Assembly: GCA_008015155.1 (NCBI GenBank) | Contig: SSFA01000017.1 | Coordinates: 186,001 to 250,000 of the forward strand | DNA length: 64,000 bases | Direction: 5' to 3' | DNA from: Thiothrix sp. | GTDB taxonomy: Bacteria > Pseudomonadota > Gammaproteobacteria > Thiotrichales > Thiotrichaceae | Shown here: positions 8,234-15,886 of the stretch, one piece after another | Layout of the letters: each line of letters begins with the position of its first letter | Position numbering within the stretch: position 1 is the stretch's first letter | Translations under genes and position numbers: made by a program | Notes under the pieces: model-generated | Databases searched by the model: none | Seen by the model: only the letters and a program-made list of their open reading frames with translations | What the model was told of the DNA's origin: nothing

Positions 8234-8788
8234 TTATTCGGCTAGTAATTCTACTATTTTAGCCTCGATCTCTTTAGCCTTTGCATCGCCTGCATGAGTC
8301 TCGCCAATATATTGCGCCTGCACTAATCCATATTTATCAATTAGATAAAAGGCAGGCCAATATTTATTGCCCAAGGCTTTCCAATAACTAAAATCATTGT
8401 CGATCATTTGTGGAGAAGTGATGTTAAATTCGCGGAGTTTCTGGGCTAAAGCGGCTGTATCGCGCTCGTGTGCGAATTCAGGGGAGTGGACGCCGATCAA
8501 CTGTAAGCCTTGCTTAGCATAATGTTCGCTCAAATCATTCAACCACGGAAAAGAGCGATAGCAGTTCCAGCAGTCAAACGTCCAGATATCCAAAAGCACT
8601 ACCTTACCGCGCAAATCAGTGAGCTTTAGAGGTTTACTATTAAGCCATTCTTGTGGTGCGGTGTGGGTAAATTCGGGTGCAGCCTCTAGTTCCTTTGCTT
8701 GCAGGTCGCTGACTGATAGTAGAGAGGTACTGATAAGCATCAGACTAACTAATAGTAAACGGCAGGTTTGAGAAAATCGCTTTAACAT
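8234..8788 (-). CDS. Secreted thioredoxin-like redoxin (TlpA/DipZ C-terminal type)
   Basis: 184 aa. An N-terminal signal or anchor (residues 1-31, ending near LQAKE) is followed by a redoxin fold: LTDLRGKVVLLDIWTFDCW, then the active site CWNC, GVHSPEFAHERD, YWPAFYLIDKYG (cis-Pro region). Similar domains form the periplasmic part of DipZ/CcdA-type proteins, where they pass electrons to envelope targets. Here the domain stands alone. No ccdA homologue lies nearby, so its electron donor is unknown. Confidence 0.85.
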   Translation of the reverse strand: MLKRFSQTCRLLLVSLMLISTSLLSVSDLQAKELEAAPEFTHTAPQEWLNSKPLKLTDLRGKVVLLDIWTFDCWNCYRSFPWLNDLSEHYAKQGLQLIGVHSPEFAHERDTAALAQKLREFNITSPQMIDNDFSYWKALGNKYWPAFYLIDKYGLVQAQYIGETHAGDAKAKEIEAKIVELLAE

Positions 8789-8906
8789 CGCAGACTCCGT
8801 TAGTTAAGAGCCACCTAATTATTAGATGAGCTAACACTTCTACGAAGTATGCTGCAATTTAGATGTCTTAATTCAAATGGATATAATTACGAATTGGTAA
8901 TGATGC

Positions 8907-9461
8907 TTAAGTGAGAAGTTTGCGCCTCATCAGCCAAGTCCGCACCCGCCGTTTCCCCAACACATTCACCGCCAACGACCACAGCACCACCCGCATATCC
9001 AGCCACCACGACATTTGCGCCTGATACACCTTATCCATTTGCCACGAAACTTTAGCGCTACGCCCACCATAAAGTTGGGCCAAGCCGGTAATTCCCGGTT
9101 TAATCGCCCAGCGTTTGGCGTGATAAGCATCATCCCAGCCAAGGCGAGTAATATCCGCTTGCGTGAGTGGACGCGGCCCAACCACACTCATATCACCTTT
9201 GATAATATTCAGAATTTGTGCCAGTTCATCTAAGCCTGTTTGGCGTAGAACTTTGCCGCTTTTGGTCACCACTTCATTCTGCATGGTGCGGAATTTGTAG
9301 ATGGAAAACGGCTGTTTGTTTAAGCCTAAGCGTTGTTGGCGGAATAGAATCGGGCGGCCATCTAGCATCCAAATGCTTAAAGCTATAAGTATTAAAACCC
9401 AGCCAATTAGAATTAAGCCGACTGTGACGGCTAAGCCATCAAAGCACTTTTTCCAAAGCAT
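8907..9461 (-). CDS. Undecaprenyl-phosphate sugar-1-phosphate transferase (WcaJ/PglC type)
   Basis: 184 aa from the preferred ATG at 9461, which has AAGGAG six bases upstream; the ORF-track start at 9497 is less likely. One hydrophobic helix is followed by the conserved phosphoglycosyltransferase core: PILFRQQRLGLNKQPFSIYK, FRTM, GLDELAQILNIIKGDMSVVG, PRPL, KPGITGLAQ. These are the signature segments of monotopic enzymes that place the first sugar phosphate on undecaprenyl phosphate for exopolysaccharide or O-antigen. It overlaps the upstream radical SAM gene by 23 bp. No other glycosyltransferase is near. Confidence 0.9.
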   Translation of the reverse strand: MLWKKCFDGLAVTVGLILIGWVLILIALSIWMLDGRPILFRQQRLGLNKQPFSIYKFRTMQNEVVTKSGKVLRQTGLDELAQILNIIKGDMSVVGPRPLTQADITRLGWDDAYHAKRWAIKPGITGLAQLYGGRSAKVSWQMDKVYQAQMSWWLDMRVVLWSLAVNVLGKRRVRTWLMRRKLLT

Positions 9462-10842
9462 GTCGGCTCCTTGATTTAGGGGCTGGGGTGCGTCCATCCA
9501 AAACCGTTTCCAGCACTTGGCGCATCGGGCTTAGCAGCTTGTGTTGAATCATAAAATTCCACATCGGCTCGGCTTTTTTCCAACCCGCGCTATAGGCAAA
9601 ATGGCGGAGGTGTTGATTGAAAGCAGCATGGTTTTGACTAGCTTTGGCGATATTCGCCCAGCTATAAAATGCTTTATAAGCCCAGTCATAACCTGCTTTG
9701 AGTTGCTGAGCGCTCATACCTTTAGGCTGAAATACCACATGGCGCGTGTCGTATATATCCCAATCTTGCGTAGTAAGTCGGCCTTGCGCTTGCATCTGTT
9801 TGTAATATTCAGTACCCGGATAAGGGGTAGCGATATGGAAAGTCGCGGTGGTCAAGCCTTGCGACACCGCCCAATCCACTGTACGCGCGAATACATCGGG
9901 CGTATCGCCATCCAAACCAAACACAAAGCTACCATTGATCTTTATGCCAAGGCTATCCAAACGCTGAATCGCCGCCACATAATCACGCCCCAGATTTTGC
10001 GACTTATTGGAAAAACTTAAACTGTCTTTCCCCAAGGATTCAAAACCAATAAAAATACTACGCAGACCTGCTTCAGCCGCTTGCTCAATCAGATTGCCTT
10101 TAAGAATCGCATTCACGGTGGATGCGCCTTGAAACAAGCGCCCCATGCCACGCATTCCGCTAAATAATTGGCTGGCAAAACGCGGGTCACCTAATAAATG
10201 ATCATCCAGAAAATACAAATGCTTGCCGGGTAAGCGCTCAATTTCCGCCAAAGCCGCATCGACTTTTTGGGTATAAAACGAGCGCCCGTGCTCAAAGAAG
10301 GCATCCTTATAACAAAAGCTGCAGTGATAAGGGCAGCCACGACTCACCACAATCGAGTTGGGTACTAAATAGTGTTGGCGCTTAATCAGATCGCGTCGAA
10401 TTGGTGGCAAAGTTGCCAAGGTGCGTAAGGTGGATTGATAGCGCTTTTTCGGTTCGCGCTTACGAAAATCCACCAGAAATTGCGGAAAGGTATCTTCGCC
10501 TGGGCCAAGAAAGATGGAGTCGGCATGTTGTGCTGCTTCATCTGGTAAGGAAGTTACATGCAGGCCACCCAAACACACATAACAGCCTTTGGCACGATAC
10601 TGATCGGCGATTTGATAAGCGCGTTTAGCGCTGGTGATGTAGACCTGAATAATCACCAAATCAGGACGGTCGTCGGTATGTAAGGTTTCCACATGCTGAT
10701 CGACCAATTCAATCTGGTCATGAGGGTCTAAATACGCGGCTAAGGTGGCTAAACCTAAAGGTGGGAATAATGAGTATTTAATTGGTCGCCAATCGGGAGA
10801 ACCCGCTTCTTGTAAGGAAGGCAGAATGAGTTTGACGTGCAT
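9439..10842 (-). CDS. B12-binding-domain radical SAM protein
   Basis: 467 aa. The N-terminal third resembles a cobalamin-binding Rossmann domain (PPLGLATLAAYLDPHDQIEL, YVCLGGLHVTSLPDEA). A radical SAM core follows with CPYHCSFC (near residue 175), LYFLDDHLLGD and RSIFIGFESLGKDSL. This arrangement is shared by methylases and ring-forming enzymes such as HpnJ/BchE relatives. It is co-transcribed with a sugar transferase (overlapping), which suggests a role in modifying a lipid-linked or cell-surface molecule. That link is inference from gene order. Confidence 0.85.
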   Translation of the reverse strand: MHVKLILPSLQEAGSPDWRPIKYSLFPPLGLATLAAYLDPHDQIELVDQHVETLHTDDRPDLVIIQVYITSAKRAYQIADQYRAKGCYVCLGGLHVTSLPDEAAQHADSIFLGPGEDTFPQFLVDFRKREPKKRYQSTLRTLATLPPIRRDLIKRQHYLVPNSIVVSRGCPYHCSFCYKDAFFEHGRSFYTQKVDAALAEIERLPGKHLYFLDDHLLGDPRFASQLFSGMRGMGRLFQGASTVNAILKGNLIEQAAEAGLRSIFIGFESLGKDSLSFSNKSQNLGRDYVAAIQRLDSLGIKINGSFVFGLDGDTPDVFARTVDWAVSQGLTTATFHIATPYPGTEYYKQMQAQGRLTTQDWDIYDTRHVVFQPKGMSAQQLKAGYDWAYKAFYSWANIAKASQNHAAFNQHLRHFAYSAGWKKAEPMWNFMIQHKLLSPMRQVLETVLDGRTPAPKSRSRHALEKVL

Positions 10843-10985
10843 AGTAGGTGCTCCGTGTGGTTAGGCTATCAAGTTTGAGCTGGTATTTTGGAGGCGTGGT
10901 GCAGAAGGTTTGGAGTTGTGGTGAGGATTTTGTGGAGTAACTAAAAGGCAGCCTAGTCAGCCTAATAAAAACTTAAACACTGCTA

Positions 10986-11014
10986 TTGTTAAATTTAGTA
11001 AACTAGTTTACTAT
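10986..11014 (+). promoter_or_regulatory. Promoter with an embedded 18-bp perfect palindrome (MarR operator)
   Basis: -35 TTGTTA (10986-10991), a 17-bp spacer and -10 TACTAT (11009-11014). The perfect palindrome TAGTAAACTAGTTTACTA (10996-11013) fills the spacer and overlaps the -10. It lies 30 bp upstream of the SRPBCC-marR operon, so MarR probably represses its own operon here by blocking RNA polymerase. Confidence 0.75.
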
Positions 11015-11043
11015 TTGTTTTTAACGATGCCTTGGAGCTTTTT

Positions 11044-11463
11044 ATGTGGACACAAACTTACAGTACAACAGTAGATGGATTGAGTGCAGAGCAGGTTTGG
11101 AAAGTATGGACGGATGTGAATCAATGGCATACTTGGCAAGATGATATTGAGTTGGCTGAGTTGCAGGGGGAGTTTAAAGCGGGTAATCACTTTCGTTTTA
11201 GACCTAAAGGCGGCCCTACGATTAATATTGAGCTGACTGAAGTGAAGCCTACGAGTGTTTTCGTTGATTTGACGCGCTTTTTCCTTGCGAAAATGTATGA
11301 TTCTCATGAATTGATTCAGCGCGGTGAACAACTAGAAATTAAAACTACTATTAGGCTGGAAGGGCCATTAGCCTTGGTGTGGCGCAAATTAGTGGTTCAG
11401 GATATTGTGCAAGGATTGCCAGCGCAAACGGAGAAATTAATTGCCCAAGCCAGAGCTGCCTAA
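11044..11463 (+). CDS. SRPBCC-fold protein (polyketide cyclase/START-like)
   Basis: 139 aa. The opening TYSTTVDGLSAEQVWKVWTD and the following VNQWHTWQDDIELAEL are typical of the SRPBCC helix-grip fold, which binds small hydrophobic ligands. The ATG at 11044 is preferred over the upstream TTG because TTGGAG itself is the ribosome-binding site. It shares an operon and a 23-bp overlap with a MarR regulator, a frequent pairing. The ligand is unknown; it may relate to the compound sensed by MarR. Confidence 0.85.
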   Translation: MWTQTYSTTVDGLSAEQVWKVWTDVNQWHTWQDDIELAELQGEFKAGNHFRFRPKGGPTINIELTEVKPTSVFVDLTRFFLAKMYDSHELIQRGEQLEIKTTIRLEGPLALVWRKLVVQDIVQGLPAQTEKLIAQARAA

Positions 11464-11923
11464 GGCGGTTTTTAAATATGAGCAGGCCGATGATAGCGCG
11501 GGGTTTCTATTATGGAAAATCACCGCGTTATGGCAAGCTCAGCTCCAGAAAGTGTTAAGTGAGTTTGGCATCACCCAAACTCAATATGCCATTCTGGCTT
11601 CGCTTGCTTGGTTTGCGCAACATCAGGAAGCGCCTACCCAAGCGCATTTAGTTGACCATACTAAAATCGACAAAATGACCTTGTCTAAGGCGATTCGCAA
11701 ATTGGAAGAAGTGGGCTTAGTGACTCGTGAAGATTCAGCGCAAGATAGCCGTGCCTTTAATATTTGCTTTACAGAGCAGGGTAGTCAAGTGATTCAACAA
11801 GCGGTGGTAGCCATTGAGACTGCAGATGAAGCATTTTTTGCTTGCTTATCTGAGCCGCAATTACAAGCTTATAAGTCCTTAATGGCAACTATTATCGCTA
11901 GCCAGAGCCAGACGAAGCCCTAA
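11441..11923 (+). CDS. MarR-family transcriptional regulator
   Basis: 160 aa starting with TTG at 11441, preceded by GGAG at 11430-11433; no in-frame ATG comes early enough. Winged-helix motifs: FGITQTQYAILASLAWFAQH, DHTKIDKMTLSKAIRKLEE (recognition helix), GLVTREDSAQDSRAFNICFT (wing with the conserved D.R). It is translationally coupled to the SRPBCC gene. The palindrome in its promoter suggests negative autoregulation. Confidence 0.9.
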   Translation: MPKPELPKAVFKYEQADDSAGFLLWKITALWQAQLQKVLSEFGITQTQYAILASLAWFAQHQEAPTQAHLVDHTKIDKMTLSKAIRKLEEVGLVTREDSAQDSRAFNICFTEQGSQVIQQAVVAIETADEAFFACLSEPQLQAYKSLMATIIASQSQTKP

Positions 11924-11948
11924 GAGCTAGAGCTTCGTAACGATCTAT

Positions 11949-12320
11949 TTAAACCCAACGTCTTACCGCATCCGCTAAGTCATGCGCATTGGTATTAAAG
12001 CAGATAGCAGCTTGTGGGGCAGCTTGGTGCACGACATTAACCAGCTTCTCAAACAATAAAAAATGATCAGGGTCGGTGCGCACGCCTGCTCCGATGCTTA
12101 CGCAATCCGGCTTAGTTGCTAAGGCTTGAGCCGTATCCGCTTGTGCCGAAGCTTCGCTGTGGATATAGCAAAGCTCTGCGTCATAACCCAAGGCTTTCAA
12201 GCGATCCCGATCAGCTTCTAACACTGCATATAATTTGGCTGGAGTTAAGTCAGGCCATTTGGAATAGTCCAAGGCATCAGGATGCCAGCCAATCATAATC
12301 ACTTTTTTTGGGGTACTCAT
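11949..12320 (-). CDS. Conserved hypothetical protein, 123 aa
   Basis: Soluble protein beginning STPKKVIMIGWHPDALDYSK. It has an alternating strand/helix pattern: VIMIGWHP, AELCYIHSE, DCVSIGAGVRTDPDH, AAICFNTNAHDLADAVRRW. This looks like a small Rossmann-like or NAD-epimerase-like fold. It lies divergently from a marR gene; the 150-bp region between them holds a palindromic operator, so the MarR protein may control it. I do not recognise the function. Confidence 0.7.
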   Translation of the reverse strand: MSTPKKVIMIGWHPDALDYSKWPDLTPAKLYAVLEADRDRLKALGYDAELCYIHSEASAQADTAQALATKPDCVSIGAGVRTDPDHFLLFEKLVNVVHQAAPQAAICFNTNAHDLADAVRRWV

Positions 12321-12415
12321 TGATAGTTTCCTTGATTCTAAATCGTGGTGACTTGCCCTAGCACTAGGACAAAGTAGTCATAAGCATAGCGGAATGGCTA
12401 AATTGTTGCAAATGC

Positions 12416-12443
12416 TATAATTGCTTATGCAAAAATTGCATAA
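12416..12443 (+). promoter_or_regulatory. Extended -10 promoter and 19-bp MarR operator
   Basis: An extended -10 (TGC followed by TATAAT, 12416-12421) is followed by TTATGCAA-AAA-TTGCATAA (12425-12443), a perfect inverted repeat with 8-bp arms. The transcript should begin inside the palindrome. This moves the marR start from 12421/12427 to the ATG at 12472. The site also lies upstream of the divergent gene at 12320. Confidence 0.7.
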
Positions 12444-12471
12444 ATCTGCAGGCTCACTGATAATCAAAATC

Positions 12472-12924
12472 ATGAATAAAATCAGTGATCAGGATGAGCA
12501 AACCACGGCAGTACGCACTAACAGTTTAGGTTGGTGGGTCAATGCGGCGGCTGTGCAAGTCAATCGTTTAATGAAACAGGCCTTAGAAAATTTAGGCTTA
12601 ACCCAAGGCCAATTTGCGATTCTGATGACCCTGTTGGAGAACGATGATATTCCGCAAACGGCTATCGCTAAGCGTGTGGATATGCCGGACTATGCCATCA
12701 CACGTAATCTAGATGTATTAGAAGCCAAAGGTTTATTGGCACGGCATAATGATTTGCAATCACGACGTAGTTTTCGCATTCGCTTAACTGAGGCAGGCCG
12801 AGCTTTACAGCCCAGCTTTTTCGCGATTGTCGAGCAAGTTAACAGCGCGTTTATGCAGCCGTTAACGCCTGCTGAAGGCGATCAACTCAAAGGCCTATTG
12901 ATGAAATTGCTGAAAAATACCTAA
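12472..12924 (+). CDS. MarR-family transcriptional regulator
   Basis: 150 aa from the ATG at 12472 (MNKISDQDEQ), chosen because the longer ORF would begin inside its own promoter and operator. MarR signatures: LGLTQGQFAILMTLLENDD, QTAIAKRVDMPDYAITRNLD (recognition helix), GLLARHNDLQSRRSFRIRLT (wing). It diverges from the 123-aa hypothetical gene. Repression of itself and perhaps of that neighbour is likely. The effector is unknown. Confidence 0.88.
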   Translation: MNKISDQDEQTTAVRTNSLGWWVNAAAVQVNRLMKQALENLGLTQGQFAILMTLLENDDIPQTAIAKRVDMPDYAITRNLDVLEAKGLLARHNDLQSRRSFRIRLTEAGRALQPSFFAIVEQVNSAFMQPLTPAEGDQLKGLLMKLLKNT

Positions 12925-13057
12925 ACCTAAATAGCAAATACATGGAAATCTTCAGGAGATTTCATGCAGGCGCATGCTGCTTACTAAGCAAGTGATATAC
13001 TAAAAAGCGCGAGTTAACTGTGCCCTGATGATTTTTTCTATGCTGCGAGCTACTGCT

Positions 13058-13381
13058 ATGTCTGAAAATAACTATCCTATCGGTTTAAGTATCCTATTTT
13101 GGCTCTTATGGTTAGTCGGTTTATTGGTGTTGCTGCTATTTGGATTTTTTACGCTAGCGACTTCCACCGATCCTAATGTTATCGCTGCTTGGAATGGCCT
13201 AGTTGTTTTAGCAGAAGGTTTTTTGCTCATCAAAACAGTGATCCATTTCGTGCGTAAGGATATAGCCATGTCAAGCTTGCTCTTATGGGTCGCAGTAGCT
13301 GCGGTAGCCGTGCCTTTTATTGCGTTTGGGGGCTGTTTTATTTTTGAAAGTATGAGTTACGGGCCCCGCTTCGGTGTTTAA
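13058..13381 (+). CDS. Small membrane protein, three predicted TM segments
   Basis: 107 aa from the ATG at 13058 (MSENNYPIGL); an ATG at 13028 is also possible and neither has a strong SD. Hydrophobic stretches: LSILFWLLWLVGLLVLLLFG, a middle segment around WNGLVVLAEGFLLI, and LLLWVAVAAVAVPFIAFGG. It is followed within 7 bp by the Lgt-like gene and is probably the first gene of the lipid-related operon. I do not recognise its family. Confidence 0.65.
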   Translation: MSENNYPIGLSILFWLLWLVGLLVLLLFGFFTLATSTDPNVIAAWNGLVVLAEGFLLIKTVIHFVRKDIAMSSLLLWVAVAAVAVPFIAFGGCFIFESMSYGPRFGV

Positions 13382-13387
13382 ATCGCC

Positions 13388-14110
13388 ATGCTGATTCATC
13401 TCTTGTTTGATGTGCTAGCCTTAGTCTGTGGCTTAGTAATGAGCCTTTGGTTTCGGCGGAAATATGCTTTAGCTCGCCCTGCTGGAGTTACGCAAGACTC
13501 ACAGCATCATTATTATCTACTAGTGCTGTTATTCGGTTTAGTGGGCGGTAGTCTCTTATTCGGCACGCTCAATCTGCATCTTGCGGGGCAAACCGGTGTC
13601 GCAAAAAGTATGTTGGGTGGTGTGTTTGGCGCGATTGCTGCGGCCGAAATCTTTAAATATTTTGCAGGGATTCGCCAGTCTACAGGTTTATATTTCGTCC
13701 CCGGTTTAATCGTGCTGATTGCGGTCGGGCGTATTGGCTGCTTTTTAGCGGGCTTGCCCGATTTTACTTATGGCATTGCTACTGATTTACCCTGGGGTGT
13801 GGATTTCGGTGATGGGATTCAGCGTCATCCTGTACAGCTTTACGAAACCTTCGCGATGTTAGGTTTTTTAGGGGTACTGCTCATCAGCTATCCGCGCCAT
13901 GCTCAGTTTTGGCAGCAGGAAGGCTTTTATGTATTCGTTTTAGTTTATGCTGGGCAGCGTTTTGTCTGGGAGTTTCTAAAACCGTATAGCACCTTAGTCT
14001 TTGGTTTAAATCTGTTTCAGTTGGTGTGTGTGCTTATGATCGGCTATGCTGTTTTCATGCTGATAAAAACAAGGAAAAATCATGTCCGATTTAACACCAC
14101 CTCCCATTAA
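13388..14110 (+). CDS. Prolipoprotein diacylglyceryl transferase-like (Lgt-like) membrane protein
   Basis: 240 aa, about seven TM segments. The stretch GRIGCFLAGLPDFTYG aligns with the Lgt signature (GRxGNFxNxExxG) but lacks both Asn residues and the Glu. Further on, FGDGIQRHPVQLYE matches the Lgt RHPxQLYE block. True Lgt moves diacylglycerol from phosphatidylglycerol to lipoproteins. The signature changes suggest a paralogue with another lipid substrate or acceptor. It overlaps the next small membrane gene by 29 bp and lies in the same run as a Tes-like radical SAM gene. Confidence 0.85.
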   Translation: MLIHLLFDVLALVCGLVMSLWFRRKYALARPAGVTQDSQHHYYLLVLLFGLVGGSLLFGTLNLHLAGQTGVAKSMLGGVFGAIAAAEIFKYFAGIRQSTGLYFVPGLIVLIAVGRIGCFLAGLPDFTYGIATDLPWGVDFGDGIQRHPVQLYETFAMLGFLGVLLISYPRHAQFWQQEGFYVFVLVYAGQRFVWEFLKPYSTLVFGLNLFQLVCVLMIGYAVFMLIKTRKNHVRFNTTSH

Positions 14111-14414
14111 TACGCCGCCAGCACGACGTAGCTCAAATGAGAAAATCCTCTTTTGGATACTCTGGGGTATTTTTGCACTCCCTCTATTAATCGGTTTGCT
14201 GATGACTCTCGGCAGCATGGGCGGCATTCTATTGATCCCGTGTTTGATTCAGCTGGCTATTTTGGTCGTTTCCATTCTCTGGTTGCGCTCCCCTGATAAA
14301 CCGTTTTCTAAAGTGATGTGGTTGTTAGTGGGTGGTAGTGTCTTATTATATTTTATTTTGTTAGGCAGCTGTGTAGTGATGCTAATGGGTTTATCAGGAG
14401 CAAATTTCCATTGA
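14082..14414 (+). CDS. Small membrane protein of the Lgt-like/Tes-like operon
   Basis: 110 aa with a Pro-rich cytoplasmic start (SDLTPPPINTPPARRSS) and three hydrophobic segments (ILFWILWGIFALPLLIGLLM, ILLIPCLIQLAILVVSILWL, MWLLVGGSVLLYFILLGSCV). It overlaps the Lgt-like gene by 29 bp and the radical SAM gene by 4 bp, so it is translationally coupled to both. It is too short for an enzyme and may be an accessory subunit. Family not recognised. Confidence 0.75.
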   Translation: MSDLTPPPINTPPARRSSNEKILFWILWGIFALPLLIGLLMTLGSMGGILLIPCLIQLAILVVSILWLRSPDKPFSKVMWLLVGGSVLLYFILLGSCVVMLMGLSGANFH

Positions 14415-15787
14415 GTACGAAAGCGCGTCCTTATATTTTCTACGGGCAAACCCAATCACTTTGCGAAGAATGCTTAGCGGTGGTTCCGACCAAAATCATC
14501 TTTCAAAACGATAAGGTTTATTACCAAAAGCGCTGCACCGAACATGGTGTGCAAAAGACCTTAGTATCTACGGATATTGAGTATTTCAAGCGCTGCAAGG
14601 AGTACTTAAAACCGGGGGATATGCCAGAAACCTTTCAGACTAAAATTGAGCGTGGTTGTCCGCATGATTGTGGTTTGTGTCCTGATCACGAGCAACATTC
14701 CTGTTTGGCGCTATTTGAAATTATTGATGAATGTAATATGCACTGTCCGGTGTGTTTTGCCAACTCCGCTCCCGGCAAAGGCAATCCGCGCAGCCTAGAG
14801 CAGATTGAAATCATGCTGCAAACTTTATTAGCCAGCGAACAGCAGCCTGATTTAGTGCAGGTTTCTGGCGGTGAGCCGACCTTGCATCCGCAATTAATGA
14901 CGATTTTGCGTCGCCTCAAAGCCAGCCCGATCCGCCATTTAATGCTGAATACCAATGGGATTCGCATTGCGCGTGATCCGCATTTAGTAGAAGAACTGGC
15001 GACACTTAAGCCAGGCTTTGAAGTGTATTTGCAATTCGATTCGCTCCAAGCAGACGCTTTGCAGAATATTCGTGGTCAGGATATGCGCAATATTCGCCGT
15101 CAAGCTTTGGAGAAATTAGAACAGCATAATATTTCCACCACCTTAGTTTGCGTGGTGCGCAAAGGCGTGAATGATGCTGAGATCGGCGAAATTATTCAAT
15201 TTGCCCAACAGTGGCAATGTGTGCGCGGCATTACTTTTCAGCCGGTGCAAGATGCAGGGCGCAATGAGGATGGCAAGCCGTCCAATCGCATGACTTTAAG
15301 TGAAATTCGCACGCGCATTATTGAAGCCGATAATCCGTTTGGTGATGCCGATATGATTCCGCTACCTTGTCACCCTGAGAATATTTCGATTGGTTATGGG
15401 ATTCGTTTGGATGGGCAGATTATTCCTGTAACAGGTTTATTACCGCGTGAAGAGTTATTAAAGGGCGTGGATAACACGATTACTTTTGAAAAAAGTGCGG
15501 GTCTAAAAGACGCTTTTTTCAAACTGTTTTCACTGGATGCTTGTAGTGAACAAACTACTGAAAAACTTGAAACTTTACTGTGCTGTTTGCCACGGATTCA
15601 AAGCAATGGCGGCCTCACTTACGACAATGTATTCCGTATTGTAATAATGTCTTTCATGGATAAATATGATTTTGACATCGGCTCGATCAAGCGCTCTTGC
15701 ACGCATTTTGTGGAACCCAATGGCAAGATTTATCCGTTTGATACGTGGAATTTGTTTTATAGAAATAAACTTAAAGTAATCAGCTAA
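14411..15787 (+). CDS. Radical SAM protein resembling tetraether lipid synthase (Tes)
   Basis: 458 aa with a TTG start (SD AGGAG 11 nt upstream). The architecture matches the archaeal Tes/MJ0619 group. It has an N-terminal Cys site (SLCEEC, later RCTEHG; rubredoxin-like), an auxiliary cluster (GCPHDCGLCPDHEQHSC) and the radical SAM motif CNMHCPVC. Then come VSGGEPTLHPQ and a C-terminal Cys-containing region with SCTHFVEPNGKIYPFDTWN. Tes joins two lipid chains C-C. Bacterial homologues exist, some proposed to make membrane-spanning lipids. The neighbouring Lgt-like gene supports a lipid substrate. The function is inferred, not shown. Confidence 0.8.
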   Translation: MSTKARPYIFYGQTQSLCEECLAVVPTKIIFQNDKVYYQKRCTEHGVQKTLVSTDIEYFKRCKEYLKPGDMPETFQTKIERGCPHDCGLCPDHEQHSCLALFEIIDECNMHCPVCFANSAPGKGNPRSLEQIEIMLQTLLASEQQPDLVQVSGGEPTLHPQLMTILRRLKASPIRHLMLNTNGIRIARDPHLVEELATLKPGFEVYLQFDSLQADALQNIRGQDMRNIRRQALEKLEQHNISTTLVCVVRKGVNDAEIGEIIQFAQQWQCVRGITFQPVQDAGRNEDGKPSNRMTLSEIRTRIIEADNPFGDADMIPLPCHPENISIGYGIRLDGQIIPVTGLLPREELLKGVDNTITFEKSAGLKDAFFKLFSLDACSEQTTEKLETLLCCLPRIQSNGGLTYDNVFRIVIMSFMDKYDFDIGSIKRSCTHFVEPNGKIYPFDTWNLFYRNKLKVIS

Positions 15788-15886
15788 TATATCCGCCCTC
15801 TTGTGAGGGTTGGATAGCCGCTGACAATAACTAGGCTAGGGAAAACTTAGGCTTTTAAGCGAAAACAGGTGTACTGCGAGCAACTC

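Noticed and set aside
15794-15810. Terminator hairpin CCCTC/GAGGG after the Tes-like gene
   Set aside because: Only a 5-bp stem and no T-tract; too weak to call.
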